DNA of 64,000 bases, taken from positions 1,357,501 through 1,421,500 of the forward strand of contig JARHVA010001921.1 in the NCBI GenBank assembly GCA_037957365.1, given 5' to 3'. Under the pieces are notes generated by a model, which saw only the letters and a list, made by a program, of their open reading frames with translations, searched no databases and was not told the origin of the DNA. Both the position numbers and the translations under genes were made by a program. Origin of the DNA: Torreya grandis (lineage: Eukaryota > Streptophyta > Pinopsida > Cupressales > Taxaceae). This document shows, piece by piece, positions 11,591-21,844 of this stretch; the stretch's first letter is position 1; each line of letters starts with the position of its first letter.

Positions 11591-12090
11591 CTACTAGATA
11601 AGGGAGTAACTAGGGATGATGAGGGATTGATTAGGTATGATGAAGGCCAATGAGGGAATGGTTATGGATAATGAGATATGAAGATGAGTTAGAATGGAGT
11701 GTTTAGGGATGATGAAAGCTGATGAGGGTTGATGAGGGAGTGATTAGGGATGATGAGGGATGATAAGAGTGCTACTAGAGATTATGAGGGATGATGAGAG
11801 AGTGATTAGGTATGAATAGGGATGATGAGGGTTGATGAGGGATTGTTTAGGGATGATTAGGGACAATGAGGGATGATCAAAGATGATTAGGGGGTGAATA
11901 GTGGTGATTAGGGTTGATGAGAGAGTGATTAGCAACAATGAGAAATGATGATAGCCAATGAGGGAGTGATTAGGGACAATGAGGGACAATGAGAGCTAAT
12001 GAGGGAGTGAATAGGGATGATAAGGGAATATGAGGGTCAATGAGGGAGGGATTATGGATGATGAGGGTCAATAAGGGAGTGTCCTATGTG
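11591..12090 (-). repeat. GATGAGGG / GATTAGGG tandem array
   Basis: About 500 bp of irregular units such as gatgaggg, gttgatgaggg, gagtgattaggg and gacaatgaggg, mostly 8-12 bp steps that group into ~30-bp higher units. On the minus strand it is C-rich (ccctaatcactccctcatc). It thus lies after the right inner arm just as the CCCTAAA arrays lie after the left arms. The minus-strand reading frame through it is a repeat artefact. Confidence 0.9.
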
Positions 12091-12244
12091 AATTTGGAGT
12101 GATAAAATATGAATTTATTCTATGTGACTTTGGAATAACGCATGAAATTATAATTGAAGAATGCATAGATTGATCATTTGTCTGACATTTATTTTAGAGT
12201 GAAAAGTATCTTTTTAGAATGAATTTTGAATGGTTTTTCAATTC
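12091..12244. other. Junction between array and right inner arm
   Basis: Short AT-rich linker with several near-copies of tatgtgaatttggagtgataa at 12,085-12,140. No other structure is seen. Confidence 0.4.
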
Positions 12245-12480
12245 ATTCTATTTTGAGTGGAGTGTATTAGGGTGATTAGATACATTCATGTCTATATAAG
12301 TTATCGTATCATGACTTTGGGTAGATGTCATGTATGAGTGACTGCATACATGCATGTTTTAATAGGTATGTGATAAATGCCATGTATGAGTGACCATATC
12401 ATGACTATAAGTATGTTTCAAGTTACATGTTATAGGGAAATTATTTATGCATATCGATAGACCCATTGATTGAAAATCCC
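12245..12480 (-). repeat. Right inner arm block, inverted
   Basis: The reverse complement reads aatgggtctatcgatatgcataaata, then the cactcatacatg series, then aatcaccctaatacactccactc. It corresponds to 5,925-6,160 and 8,960-9,210, with opposite orientation relative to the window. Confidence 0.8.
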
Positions 12481-12489
12481 ACAAATTAT

Positions 12490-13191
12490 TTAGTAATCTA
12501 CCTTCAATCTTGGGTATTCAATTGGGTAAGGCATACTCAAGTAGATAAAGTAGATAGGGAATACTCAATTAGTTAAAATAGGGGGCATAATCAATGGTAT
12601 ATATCTATTACATATGTAACATGATTTGAAACCTTATTTCTCATTCTATCTTCCAATCCTAAAATTTTGAAAACCAAGTATTGGCTAGATTGGATTTTGA
12701 AAAACTAACTTATAAATGGTAACTCTTACACTACTGGAATCGATTTCATAAGATGTAGAGTGGAAATAATTTATTATATTTAGTAAAATAAATTTAAAGT
12801 ATAAGTTTAAATGTAAACTTATACTTATTATGTTTATTTTACTAAATATATCCTTTCACACATAAACAAAAAATACAACAAAAAACTAGCTTAGACCTCA
12901 CAGAGAATCAAAAATAGGCAAAAAATATATACGTCTTTAAAAGTAAAAAAACCAACTCAAACTGCATACAAAAAAAAATACATGTATTTAAAATTGCATA
13001 CACCCTTTGGAAAGGGTGTAAGTACTAAATATATCCTTGAACACACAAATTAAAAAAACATAACAAAAAACCAGCTCAGACCTTAAACAAAACACAAAAA
13101 AAACTATACATGTCTTTAAAAGAAAAATAAACCAGCTCGAACTGCACACAACAAAAAAACATACATGTATTTAAAAGGGTGTACGCCCTTT
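12490..13191 (-). repeat. Right outer arm of the inverted composite repeat
   Basis: Reverse-complement partner of 3,600-4,160. It also holds an internal tandem duplication of ~190 bp: the phrase aactagcttagacct / aaccagctcagacct / aaccagctcgaactgcacac recurs at 12,883, 13,069 and 13,130, with catacatgtatttaaaa nearby. The 18-bp palindrome AAAGGGTGTACGCCCTTT at 13,174-13,191 is the outermost shared element. Confidence 0.75.
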
Positions 13192-13324
13192 CAACATATC
13201 AATCTTTCAATTTTTTATTTTCGCTCCAAATTTGCTTTAGATATAGGTTTAGGGAGGTCCAAACCTAGCTTGAATCCAACCATGGAGTTTTTAAAGAAAT
13301 TTAGAAGTCTTTTTCATCTTTGTC

Positions 13325-13325
<1 letters not shown>

Positions 13326-13362
<37 letters not shown>
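13326..13362. repeat. (AC)18 microsatellite
   Basis: Perfect dinucleotide run of about 37 bp followed by a short TA tract. Confidence 0.97.
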
Positions 13363-13368
<6 letters not shown>

Positions 13369-14202
13369 GGTTAGTAGAGAGGAAAGCATAGTTTTTTAAT
13401 ATATAATTTTTTTAATGTTAAACTATTTTGTATAATTATTACTTAATTTATATACAACATACCTCATTATGGATTATATACATATCATTACAAATAATTT
13501 TATAACTTTTTGATTGTAAATCAAAATTTTATAAAACTTATACCTGACCGATCTACACATTGTTGGCTATGATTTGAAAAAAAATGGTTTTCATGAAGTT
13601 AATGTCAAAAATTTGTGTTCATACACTTACAGTTTCAATTTTTTAATTGTCTTGACTTGTAAAATTATTTTTAAAAATATCCTAATTAATCTTTGGCATT
13701 TCATCTATGCATATATGAAATTTCATAAATTGATTCATTCGTTTACTCAAAAAAAGTGTGTCTGTACACATGCAATCTCCTTATCTTTTCACAAAAAAGG
13801 GTCAAGTCATTGTCATAAATTCATCTATTTCACACACTTTTATCATCTGGGTATTGAAAAAAAAAATATATTTAGAAACTAAATTCAAAATGACACAATT
13901 CATATCCTTACGTCATTGTCAAATTCTTTTTCCCACTATCTCTAACATTCTCTCCAAGTTTAACTACTGTAATTTTCAAAAAACAAAGTGTTGCTTTATA
14001 CCCCCCCTCCCTTTTGTCCCCCATTATCCTGCATCTACCCCCATGACCATTATAAAAAGTGATAAATCAATGATCATGTTGCTTTGTCTCTTCTCCTGTA
14101 TCTATTAAAGGGAAAAGGGGATCAGGTCACTTTTGTCATCCCATCACAATCCATTATTACCTAAGCCATATCTTGAATACTTGGTAGAGATTTGGCCAAT
14201 GT

Positions 14203-14203
<1 letters not shown>

Positions 14204-14233
<30 letters not shown>

Positions 14234-14234
14234 G
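14204..14234. repeat. (GATA)n microsatellite
   Basis: About seven perfect tagatagata-type tetranucleotide units. Confidence 0.95.
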
Positions 14235-14267
14235 GCTTATATAATATGAATACATGAGCCATAAACT

Positions 14268-14384
14268 AGATCAAAAAATTCTAGCACTCATGGGGTCAAA
14301 AGTGACCCAACCATTTTCTAGGCAAGACTCTCTTGTCTTTTCTAAAAATTCTAGTGCACGGGGTCAAAAGTGACCCAACCTTGG
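14268..14384. repeat. Two-copy repeat with a small hairpin
   Basis: A ~40-bp phrase, aaaattctag..ggggtcaaaagtgacccaacc, occurs at 14,275-14,313 and again at 14,344-14,383. Each copy contains GGTCAaaagTGACC, a perfect 5-bp stem with a 4-base loop. Confidence 0.85.
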
Positions 14385-14750
14385 AGTATGCCCTAAAGGT
14401 TTTACCCAAGCCATTTCTTGAATACTTGATAGAGAGTTTCACCAGATATATAAATATGGATTATACGATATGAATACTCAATTATAAATTATTACCTAAT
14501 CCATAGCTTGATAGTAAATACTTGAGCCATATATATTTATTTTATTACATATTTAATAGAATAGTCAAGTTGGCTATTCTATTCTACATGCCCTATCTAT
14601 TTATCAATAGTTGGTTGAACGACCACCTATTGACCCCTAGATATAGACTCACTACCTAAAATATATATAATTAACACAATATATAGATAGAGATAGAGTT
14701 TCATTGGCATTGGCGTTGACACATGCATCCCATTTATAGATTTAGATTTA

Positions 14751-16165
14751 GATTAGATAGGGGGACCTGCCCTATTGATAGGTATAGGGGCCTTTACATC
14801 ATTTTTATTTATTGGAAAATAAAAAATCCAGTTATCCTCAACCTCAATATTTATCCAGATAGTGATGACTTTCATTTGAATATTCTATTTTTTTTCCAAA
14901 TTACTTGAAGGTTATCTAATTTCCAATCCAATTGTGAATGTGATGCCAATTATACTTTTTTTATTAGCCTTTGCTTGGCAAGTTTTCCCAGACTTCATTA
15001 CCTTCAATTTCCCAAACCACCCATTTAGCACACTAAGCAACACTTTATCTATAAATATTAATAATGCCTATACCACCATTAATATGAGGAAGACAACAAA
15101 TATCCCAAGCAACCCTGTGATACCATTGAGTTTGTTTAGCATTGACCCACAAGAAAATCTTGATAACTTTTACCAATTTATTATAAGATGCTTCAGAAGG
15201 GTCCCAACAAGAAGAGTAGTATACACGATTGGCTGCCAAAATATTAGAACATACTTAAGGGATTTGGAAATCCAATATTCAACCTTTTTCTCCACTTGAT
15301 CAATGACATATGGCAAAAGCTCAAAAGGGGTGCTATCAAAAGCGAAAGGGATACCAAAGAACTTGAATTTCTCCCCTTTTTTGATTCATTTCCAATTATA
15401 TTGTTTGATCCACTCTAGTATAGGCTTCATGCTTTGTTTGTAGCATTATGTTTTATCCCATTACAATATAGAAACAAGGCTTTGTAAAAATTATTGAGGA
15501 AATGTATTGCTTCTTTGAAATATACTCACTGTTCATCTAGAGTGAGAAATGTATTATCAACAAAGTGACCATTGATGAACTGAGAGGATTGATCATGAAG
15601 TATAATGCCCACATTGAGCCCTCGCTTTTCTTTGTGAGCAAGAATATAGCTAAACACCTTTGTGGACAAAACATAAAATGTTAGCACAATAGGGAAACCT
15701 TATCTAATGAAGAAGAATAGGCCAAAGTTGTCAAATATGAGCCCATTTATAGTGAGGTAGGCCAAAGTTTTAGAAAACAAAGCTTGAAGCACTTAAATAA
15801 AAAATTGGCCTTAAAACACTAACTTGTAGTGATCAACGAAAGTCAAGGAGATTTCAAATAGATTAGTGAGATGTTGATGAACAAGCATAATGGATTTTAT
15901 TTTCTCCCTACTTTGTTTGATTTAGAGAGATTTTAAAAATTCTTTTGAGGCTCGGTCACTGATTTTGATCTAATGCAAGTGAGCTTGAATTTGCATTCTT
16001 TTGGCTACGGGGTTGTCAACAAATTTAATCTTGTTATTGAGATAAGTTTTCATGGTTGAAACTGTAGATTAAAAAAATTGTGTTAAAGAAGAAAAGATAT
16101 TATTTAATATTGTTTGTGTACAACCTTATTGCCTTGCTTCTAGACTCAAGCAATTTTATTGCCAT
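14751..16165 (-). pseudogene. L1-type LINE, reverse transcriptase and C-terminal part (decayed)
   Basis: On the minus strand the translation shows the order of a non-LTR reverse transcriptase. First comes a GFPIVLTFYVL-like block (15,650-15,720), then FINGHFVDNTFLT at 15,541-15,580, where the catalytic F-A-D-D box appears as F-V-D-N. Next is the conserved post-RT segment, with FLWVN and VAWDICCLPHINGGIGI in the open frame at 15,045-15,239. In plant L1 elements this last segment precedes the zinc-knuckle/RNase H-like tail. The frame is broken many times, and the 5' part of the RT appears deleted. The fragment continues on the other side of the 16,171-19,327 element. Mobilisation would have been by target-primed reverse transcription; this copy is dead. 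Confidence 0.75.
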
Positions 16166-16170
16166 AGTGG
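16166..16170 (+). repeat. Target-site duplication AGTGG, left
   Basis: Five bases directly before the TGTTAG start of the 3.16-kb LTR-like element. They are repeated at 19,328-19,332 directly after its terminal CA. Confidence 0.85.
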
Positions 16171-19100
16171 TGTTAGAGGTATAAGATGACTGAGAGGGGG
16201 TGGTGAGTTAGTCAACCAATCTTTCATTATTTAATCACTTATCATTCATTCATTAGCATTCATGAATCAACACAACAAGCATATGCAACTAGATTACCAT
16301 CAAAGCAAGGAGACCACATATAAAGCATGAATAAGAGAAGCTCATCGTAACACAACATCTAATGTGGGAAACCCTCATTGGGAATAAAACCCACTTTCAA
16401 GCTTGCAAACACATAGAATACTTATCTTATAAAGTATTACAAACATGAGACTTTAGTGGAACACCCATTCCATAAGGAACACCTGCCCCTAGGATGGTCA
16501 AGTCCTTCTAACTTGGATTTAGTGAAACACCTGCTTCACAAGGAGGACTTACCCCTAGGATGTCAAATCCTTCTAACCTAGATTTAGTGAAACACATGCT
16601 TCACAAGGAGCACCTACCCCTAGGATGGTAAAGTCCTTCTGACCTATATGTTGAGCACCCTCCCAACACCTATAATATGAACATCTCCTGAACACTTATT
16701 GCCTTCCAATCTGATGGAGATACAATGTATATCAACCCCTTCACTTCTTCACATAGCCACAAACATCCAAAACCACATTTTGGATCACTCTAAACTTCTC
16801 AAAAACAACTCTATCACAGCCTCAACAACATGACCAAATGGTCATACACACAGTCCACGCTTTGATCTGCCTCTCAAATCAACCACCAAGCTTACACAGA
16901 CATCATTTATCCTTTGCTCACACTCAAGGCATTCCAAAACATCTCTTTGGATCACTCTAGACCTCTTTGCTCATCCTCAATCTTCAAGCCTACAAGAGCA
17001 CTATTTTTGACATAAAAAATATGACATACAGGTCATACACACAATCATCAACATGTTATTCTCTATAACCCATCCACTAGGCACACTCCCTTTCTTCTAT
17101 CTTTCCCTCCACAACACTCACACATGCCTCTCTTTCACAAGTCTTTAAACCTATAAGAGCATTATTTATGACATCAAAAATATGACCTATAGGTCATACA
17201 CATAGTCATCAACCTACTCTGTTCTTCAATCCATCCACTAGACACCCTTACTCTCCTTTACCTCTCAACTCTATACTCTTCCTCCACTTAGAGCCCCTTC
17301 TCACAAGTATAGAAATCATCACCTTTGATTTCACATTTTATAGAGCCTTCATGATTATTATCTTCTAGGTCAACCATAATACTTGCCTTAACCCATAAGA
17401 CATCTCACATAGCTCAATACCATTCCCATAGGTTGGCCATAGCATCCATGGGTCACCCTTAAGTAGCTACACCTTTCAATTAGGCCTTAGTAGCCCTTAT
17501 AGATCTCATGGAGACCTATTCACCCATTTAGCACTCTATTGAGTAAAAAAAGAACACAAGATAAATTTTAAATACATGGGTCCACTCTATATGATTTTTA
17601 TAACATCCTCAAATAATTACTCTCGCCAAAACACTCTTCTGTTAAAGCACAATTTGCTCAAACAACATTCTCTACACAAGAACACCATGAACGAACACAT
17701 AGTCAACTTTTAAGCATTTTTTCATACTGAATATGGATCAGTCAAACCTCCAAAATCCATATAGATCATCCTTAGGGAGTCTACAACATATTATCTAATA
17801 GCTAAGTCCCCTTGAAACATCTAAATGCTATCAAGAATAGCTCAAATATCTTTATCGGGTTACTTACAAAACATGGTCAGACACAGTCAACTTTAGAGCT
17901 CCTTAAATTTGATTGTAAAAACATTCAAAGCTTTTAACTAGGTTCTCTAGATGCACATTTAAGTTCTCTACAACTTTACTTTTTACTACACCTTTGAATT
18001 CATCCTAGATCAAAAGTTGTGGCTCAAACACTGTAGATTGGTTTTTCCCTTTGCTAAATTCAAATGCCGACGATCAATGTTAAACATCGAACACTTTGCC
18101 ATCATCTTGTGCTCTTGCATCACTTGAACGAATATGCATCATCAATCTCCCTCAAAAGTAGCCTAATTTTTAACTTTGCTCATTATTAAACATTGAGCAC
18201 TTATCATCATCTTGTTGCTTCTTGACAATCTAGAACAAACACGCTCCGTTGATCTCTTCAAGAGTAGCCTAGAATTTAACCTGCTTAAACATCATATATT
18301 TTGACCTTTTTAACTCAATACATATCATTGATCTGCATCTATACAAACACTCACTCACCATTAGATCCTTATCTGGTCCTGATCTCTAACTTCATGCAAA
18401 TTCGGCTAAGTATGGGAACCTCTGCAATTTGCCTGAAAGGCCAACTTTGAACCTTAATAACTTTTGGTACACTCAATCGGATGTCTTGAAATTTAAACCA
18501 TATGATCTTCTTTCATAGGGGAATCCATCCATATATCAAGTTGTTCATGGAACCCTCATGCGTGTGAAATATAAAACCATCAAACTACTTACATGGCTTT
18601 ACTTGAACTTAGACATTAAGCTCAAATTACTTTTGTGCCATAGATCTGTGATGCAATTAAACGTGCACCGTTAGATCTCCTTTGCAAATTTGGCTAAGTA
18701 TGGGAAAACATTGCAAACTCCTTGGGAAGCCAACTTTAAACAGTTATATCTTTTGCTCCGCTCAATCACATGACCTAAAACTTGGACCATAACAACTTGG
18801 GACTAATGTGATCACACCCATATGACCAACTCCCCCTGAATCATACATATATGGAAATGGTGATGTTAGCAAACTGCCTACTCAAATTTTTTTATCACAG
18901 AACCAACTATGCCAAGATGATCATAATGAAGAACTGGATGAATACCATGCACTTCCATAAGCATTTTAAGTACTCTTGACACCCCATAGGACCTCTTCAA
19001 CATGATCTCATCATCCATAGCATTCATCAACTTCCTATCCAAGAATATATTGAAGATCCATGCTTACATATTATGCTACCAAGCATATGCCAACACACTG

Positions 19101-19327
19101 TTCACATGATTGTCTTCTCTCTTTGACCTGAAACCACATCAACATGCTAGATACAATATGATAAGCCTCAAACAATACTTACCTTAGCTCATATGCATCC
19201 AAATCCTATCTTGCACAACTTCAGGCTCAAACTCATCATCATCATGGCATCACCACTTTGTCATTACCATTAACATTAATGCACACATGACATCAATCTT
19301 TGACACCAATGACAATACTTGCCAACA
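16171..19327 (+). mobile_element. 3,157-bp LTR-like element inserted in the LINE
   Basis: The unit starts TGTTAGAGG, ends CTTGCCAACA and is flanked by AGTGG on both sides, the boundary pattern of an LTR retrotransposon insertion. No gag, pol, primer-binding site or second LTR copy is visible. It is best read as a very long solo LTR, or a non-coding (LARD-like) element whose termini have diverged. The start contains gactgagagggggtggtgag, of a type common at LTR edges in large plant genomes. It holds a 65-bp tandem repeat at 16,454-16,649 and two related segments near 18,440-18,500 and 18,720-18,790, each with caactttgaac/caactttaaac followed by a ctcaatc phrase. Strand is arbitrary. Confidence 0.7.
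16454..16649 (+). repeat. Three tandem copies of a 65-bp unit
   Basis: Units start at 16,454, 16,520 and 16,585, each with tagtg(g/a)aacac, acaaggag, cccctaggatg and agtccttct. Similarity between copies is about 85% by eye. Confidence 0.92.
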
Positions 19328-19332
19328 AGTGG
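19328..19332 (+). repeat. Target-site duplication AGTGG, right
   Basis: Right copy of the 5-bp duplication that flanks the 3.16-kb LTR-like element. Confidence 0.85.
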
Positions 19333-20254
19333 TGGTACAAGTGATTACCTCATTCCACCACTCGATCTAGCTGGCAACATAAGGTAGGTGTGGTGCAAGG
19401 TTCCAACCTTTGGTGATGAGAGAGATGGTGCCTCATGGCAGAGGAAGGACATGTTCAAACAAAAATGATTTCATGGCACCTTGAAACTACAACCACCCCA
19501 CTCTATTCTGTAAGTGATGGGATTGTGGTTTGAAATGAAAACCTCTGGATGGACTATGACAACTTGCCCATCAGAAAAAACATAAGAGAACACATGTTAC
19601 TCAGAAAACATGAAACGGTTGAACTGCTTAAGGACCCTATCAATGTCAACACGAGAGTTGGACATAGTAAACCAAGACGAATTATTAAATGTTCATCATT
19701 GTATAAGAGGTTCAATCAAATGCCACCAATTTTTGAAATAAAACCATGCTTCGTGTTCTCCCATACACCATCACATCAGGAGGGCACCAACTTTATCATG
19801 GAGAGTCTCAATCATATTAAAATTACCACAAATCAGCCAGGTGGAAAAAGGTAAATTATCAACAAGCAATCGCCATAACAATATTCTATTAGGGCCATTA
19901 TTTGGGGCATAAATGTTGAGAATATTCAAGGAATGAGCATTTATGTCAAGAAAAACCCAAATAACTCATTGTGACAGATCTTCACCCATGACAACAAGCA
20001 AGGGGGAATTTCTTGGAAATCAAAATATTGGCATTACCACATCCATCTTCATGCGAAGTGGAAAAGTGTGACGCATAAAATGAAATATATTTCAGAGTAA
20101 TCTACAGAAGAAACCTTGAAATCTTAACTTCTTGTAAACAACTAAAATCAATAACTCCTAACTGCTGACAAGCAGCACACACAAATAATTTATGAGAGGA
20201 CTTTTGAGACCTCAAACTATCCATGATATTAAAATCATTGTGGGGAGTCCAACG
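19333..20254 (-). pseudogene. L1-type LINE, endonuclease domain (decayed)
   Basis: Minus-strand translation across three frames gives the order of an APE-type LINE endonuclease. It opens with MILISWIV.GLKSP at 20,190-20,245, followed by CLQEVK with the conserved glutamate near 20,120-20,150. Then comes LNIYAPNNGPNRILLW and WLICGNFNMIE (19,800-19,925), where the usual G-D-F-N appears as G-N-F-N. This domain nicks target DNA for target-primed reverse transcription. The upstream end is cut by Copia-1 at 20,260 and the downstream end by the 3.16-kb LTR-like element, so the three LINE fragments were once contiguous. Confidence 0.75.
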
Positions 20255-20259
20255 TGAGT
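20255..20259 (+). repeat. Target-site duplication TGAGT, left
   Basis: Directly precedes the TG of the Copia-1 5' LTR. The same five bases follow the 3' LTR at 25,902-25,906. Confidence 0.93.
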
Positions 20260-20956
20260 TGTTAACGTGTGGAGCTAAAAGCTTCACCAAAAGAGCGCAT
20301 TGCTGAAGTTGCAGGTTTACACAGTCACCGACATCAGGCAGGAGCGACCGACATCGGTCAGGAGCAGTTAAGGAGATGCCAGCATTGACAAGAATCGGCT
20401 GACGTCGGTCATAGGCAAATAGGTAAGGAACCGATGTCGGTTACCTGTGCGTCTAAAAAGCTATTTCTGAGGACAAAACAGAGTGTTTGCATGTTAGGAT
20501 TAAGTGATAGTCTTAAGTCCGCATCTCTATTATTAGTAAGACTATTTAAGAGCCCTTGTTTAAGAGGCATAACTATTGGTTGTAAATGCATGCTCAAGTT
20601 TCCTAATTATTATATAATAGGATAGATCTTCTTAGTTTATTGTATTGTAGAATGTTGAACAGTATAGAATTGTATATGTGAATCATTCCAGGTTGTTGGA
20701 GTTGATTGTAATTGAGAGAGAGAGCTCTTGAGGGAAAGAGATCTAGAGAGAGATCTGTACATCTGAGAGAGGTGTGGAAGAAAAGAAGTTTCTTCAATTG
20801 TATTCTTTCTGTAAAGAGTTTAATACAAGTTTTTAGGGTGGTTTCTTGTATCTCTTGTTCTTTGCTATTTATCATTCTAGTTACTTATCATTCTGATTTA
20901 ATTCTGCATTTATTGCTTTCATAAGTGTAATCAACATTGTTGGTTGATCCCCAACA
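20260..20956 (+). repeat. Copia-1 5' LTR
   Basis: 697 bp, TGTTAACG..CCCCAACA. It contains the palindrome cluster at 20,325-20,450, a gagagagagag purine tract near 20,715 and the taatacaag block. Apart from the palindrome cluster it is nearly identical to the 3' LTR. Confidence 0.95.
20325..20450 (+). repeat. ACCGACGTCGGT palindrome cluster, Copia-1 5' LTR
   Basis: About six palindromes or relics: accgacatcag, accgacatcggt, a decayed gccagcattg, gctgacgtcggt and accgatgtcggt. They are spaced 20-35 bp by tcaggagc-type linkers. The 3' LTR equivalents at 25,270-25,392 differ mainly at CpG positions. Confidence 0.9.
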
Positions 20957-20958
20957 AG

Positions 20959-20970
20959 TGGTATCAGAGC
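20959..20970 (+). other. Copia-1 primer-binding site
   Basis: TGGTATCAGAGC, two bases after the 5' LTR. This is the standard plant copia primer site complementary to the 3' end of initiator methionine tRNA, used to start minus-strand DNA synthesis. Confidence 0.95.
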
Positions 20971-21070
20971 TCAGGTTCACTAACAGGTGGTTCAAATCTA
21001 TGTAGTGTGTATTGATTACAGGTTATTCACAGGAGTTTCTACAGGGATTTCTATTTGAGTGGGAGAAGCA

Positions 21071-21844
21071 ATGGCAGAAGAAAGTAAACTGAGAATGGAG
21101 AAGTTTAATGGCAAGAATTATCAACATTGAAGAATGCAGATGGAGGATTATCTGTATCAAAAATATCTATACTTACCATTAGGTGGGATTGCAAAGAAGC
21201 CCACAGACATGGATGATGAAGAATAGAAAGTTCTTGATAGAAAGGCTCTGGGGTCTATAAGACTGAGTCTGGCATCTACTGTGATATCTAATTTATCACA
21301 GGCAAAGTCTACGATAGAGTTAATGACTACTTTAACAAATTTATATGAAAAACCCTCAACTTCTAATAAGGTATATCTTATGAAGCAGTTATTTAATTTG
21401 CGTATGCAGGAAGGTGGATCTGTGTGTAATCACCTAAATGATTTCCATGGAATTGTAAATCAATTAAGTTCAGTTAATATTGTATTTGATGATGAAATTA
21501 AAGCTCTTTTAATATTATGTTCTTTGCCTGAAAGCTGGCATAGCTTGGTAATGGCAGTTAGTAATACTGCATCTACTTCAAACATTTTAAAAGTAGAGGA
21601 TGTTGTTAGTGTTATCTTGAATGAAGAAATTCGCAGGAAAAGCACAGAGAAAATATCAGGGAATGCTTTAAGTTTTGAGAGCAGTGGAAGGCAAAAAGAT
21701 AAGAGCAAGAGGAGATCAAGATCTAAGTCAAAGGTGAGAGGTAGATCCAAATCCAGAAATGGTAGGAAGCCACAATGCTGGAATTGTGGAAAGATAGGGC
21801 ACATAAGCAGAGATTTCTGGTCAAAGCCTAAGGAGGATAATTAG
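21071..21844 (+). pseudogene. gag: Copia-1 gag (nonsense-damaged)
   Basis: The frame opens at MAEESKLRMEKFNG and runs in one phase to the stop at 21,842. It reads through TGA at 21,128 and TAG at 21,224, both where tryptophan is usual in this family. It carries the plant copia gag core (LMKQLFNLRMQEGGS, FHGIVNQL, LILCSLPESW) and then a basic Ser/Arg/Lys tract. A zinc knuckle follows at 21,776-21,817, CWNCGKIGHISRDF, where the fourth metal ligand is Phe instead of Cys. Gag would form the virus-like particle and bind the RNA. The 21,842 stop is in frame with pol, so gag and pol were originally one polyprotein. Confidence 0.93.

Larger units (their letters stand above)
13192..14750. other. Non-coding spacer right of the composite
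   Basis: AT-rich DNA with two microsatellites and a short duplication, listed separately. The plus-strand frames at 13,574-13,882 and 13,758-14,108 overlap each other in different frames and show no domain. They are taken as chance. Confidence 0.5.

Noticed and set aside
11744..11989. 81-residue minus-strand frame rich in Leu, Ile, His and Pro
   Set aside because: Translation of the GATGAGGG array; no start context or homology.
13574..14108. Two overlapping plus-strand frames of 102 and 116 residues
   Set aside because: AT-rich chance frames in different phases with no recognisable domain or codon bias.
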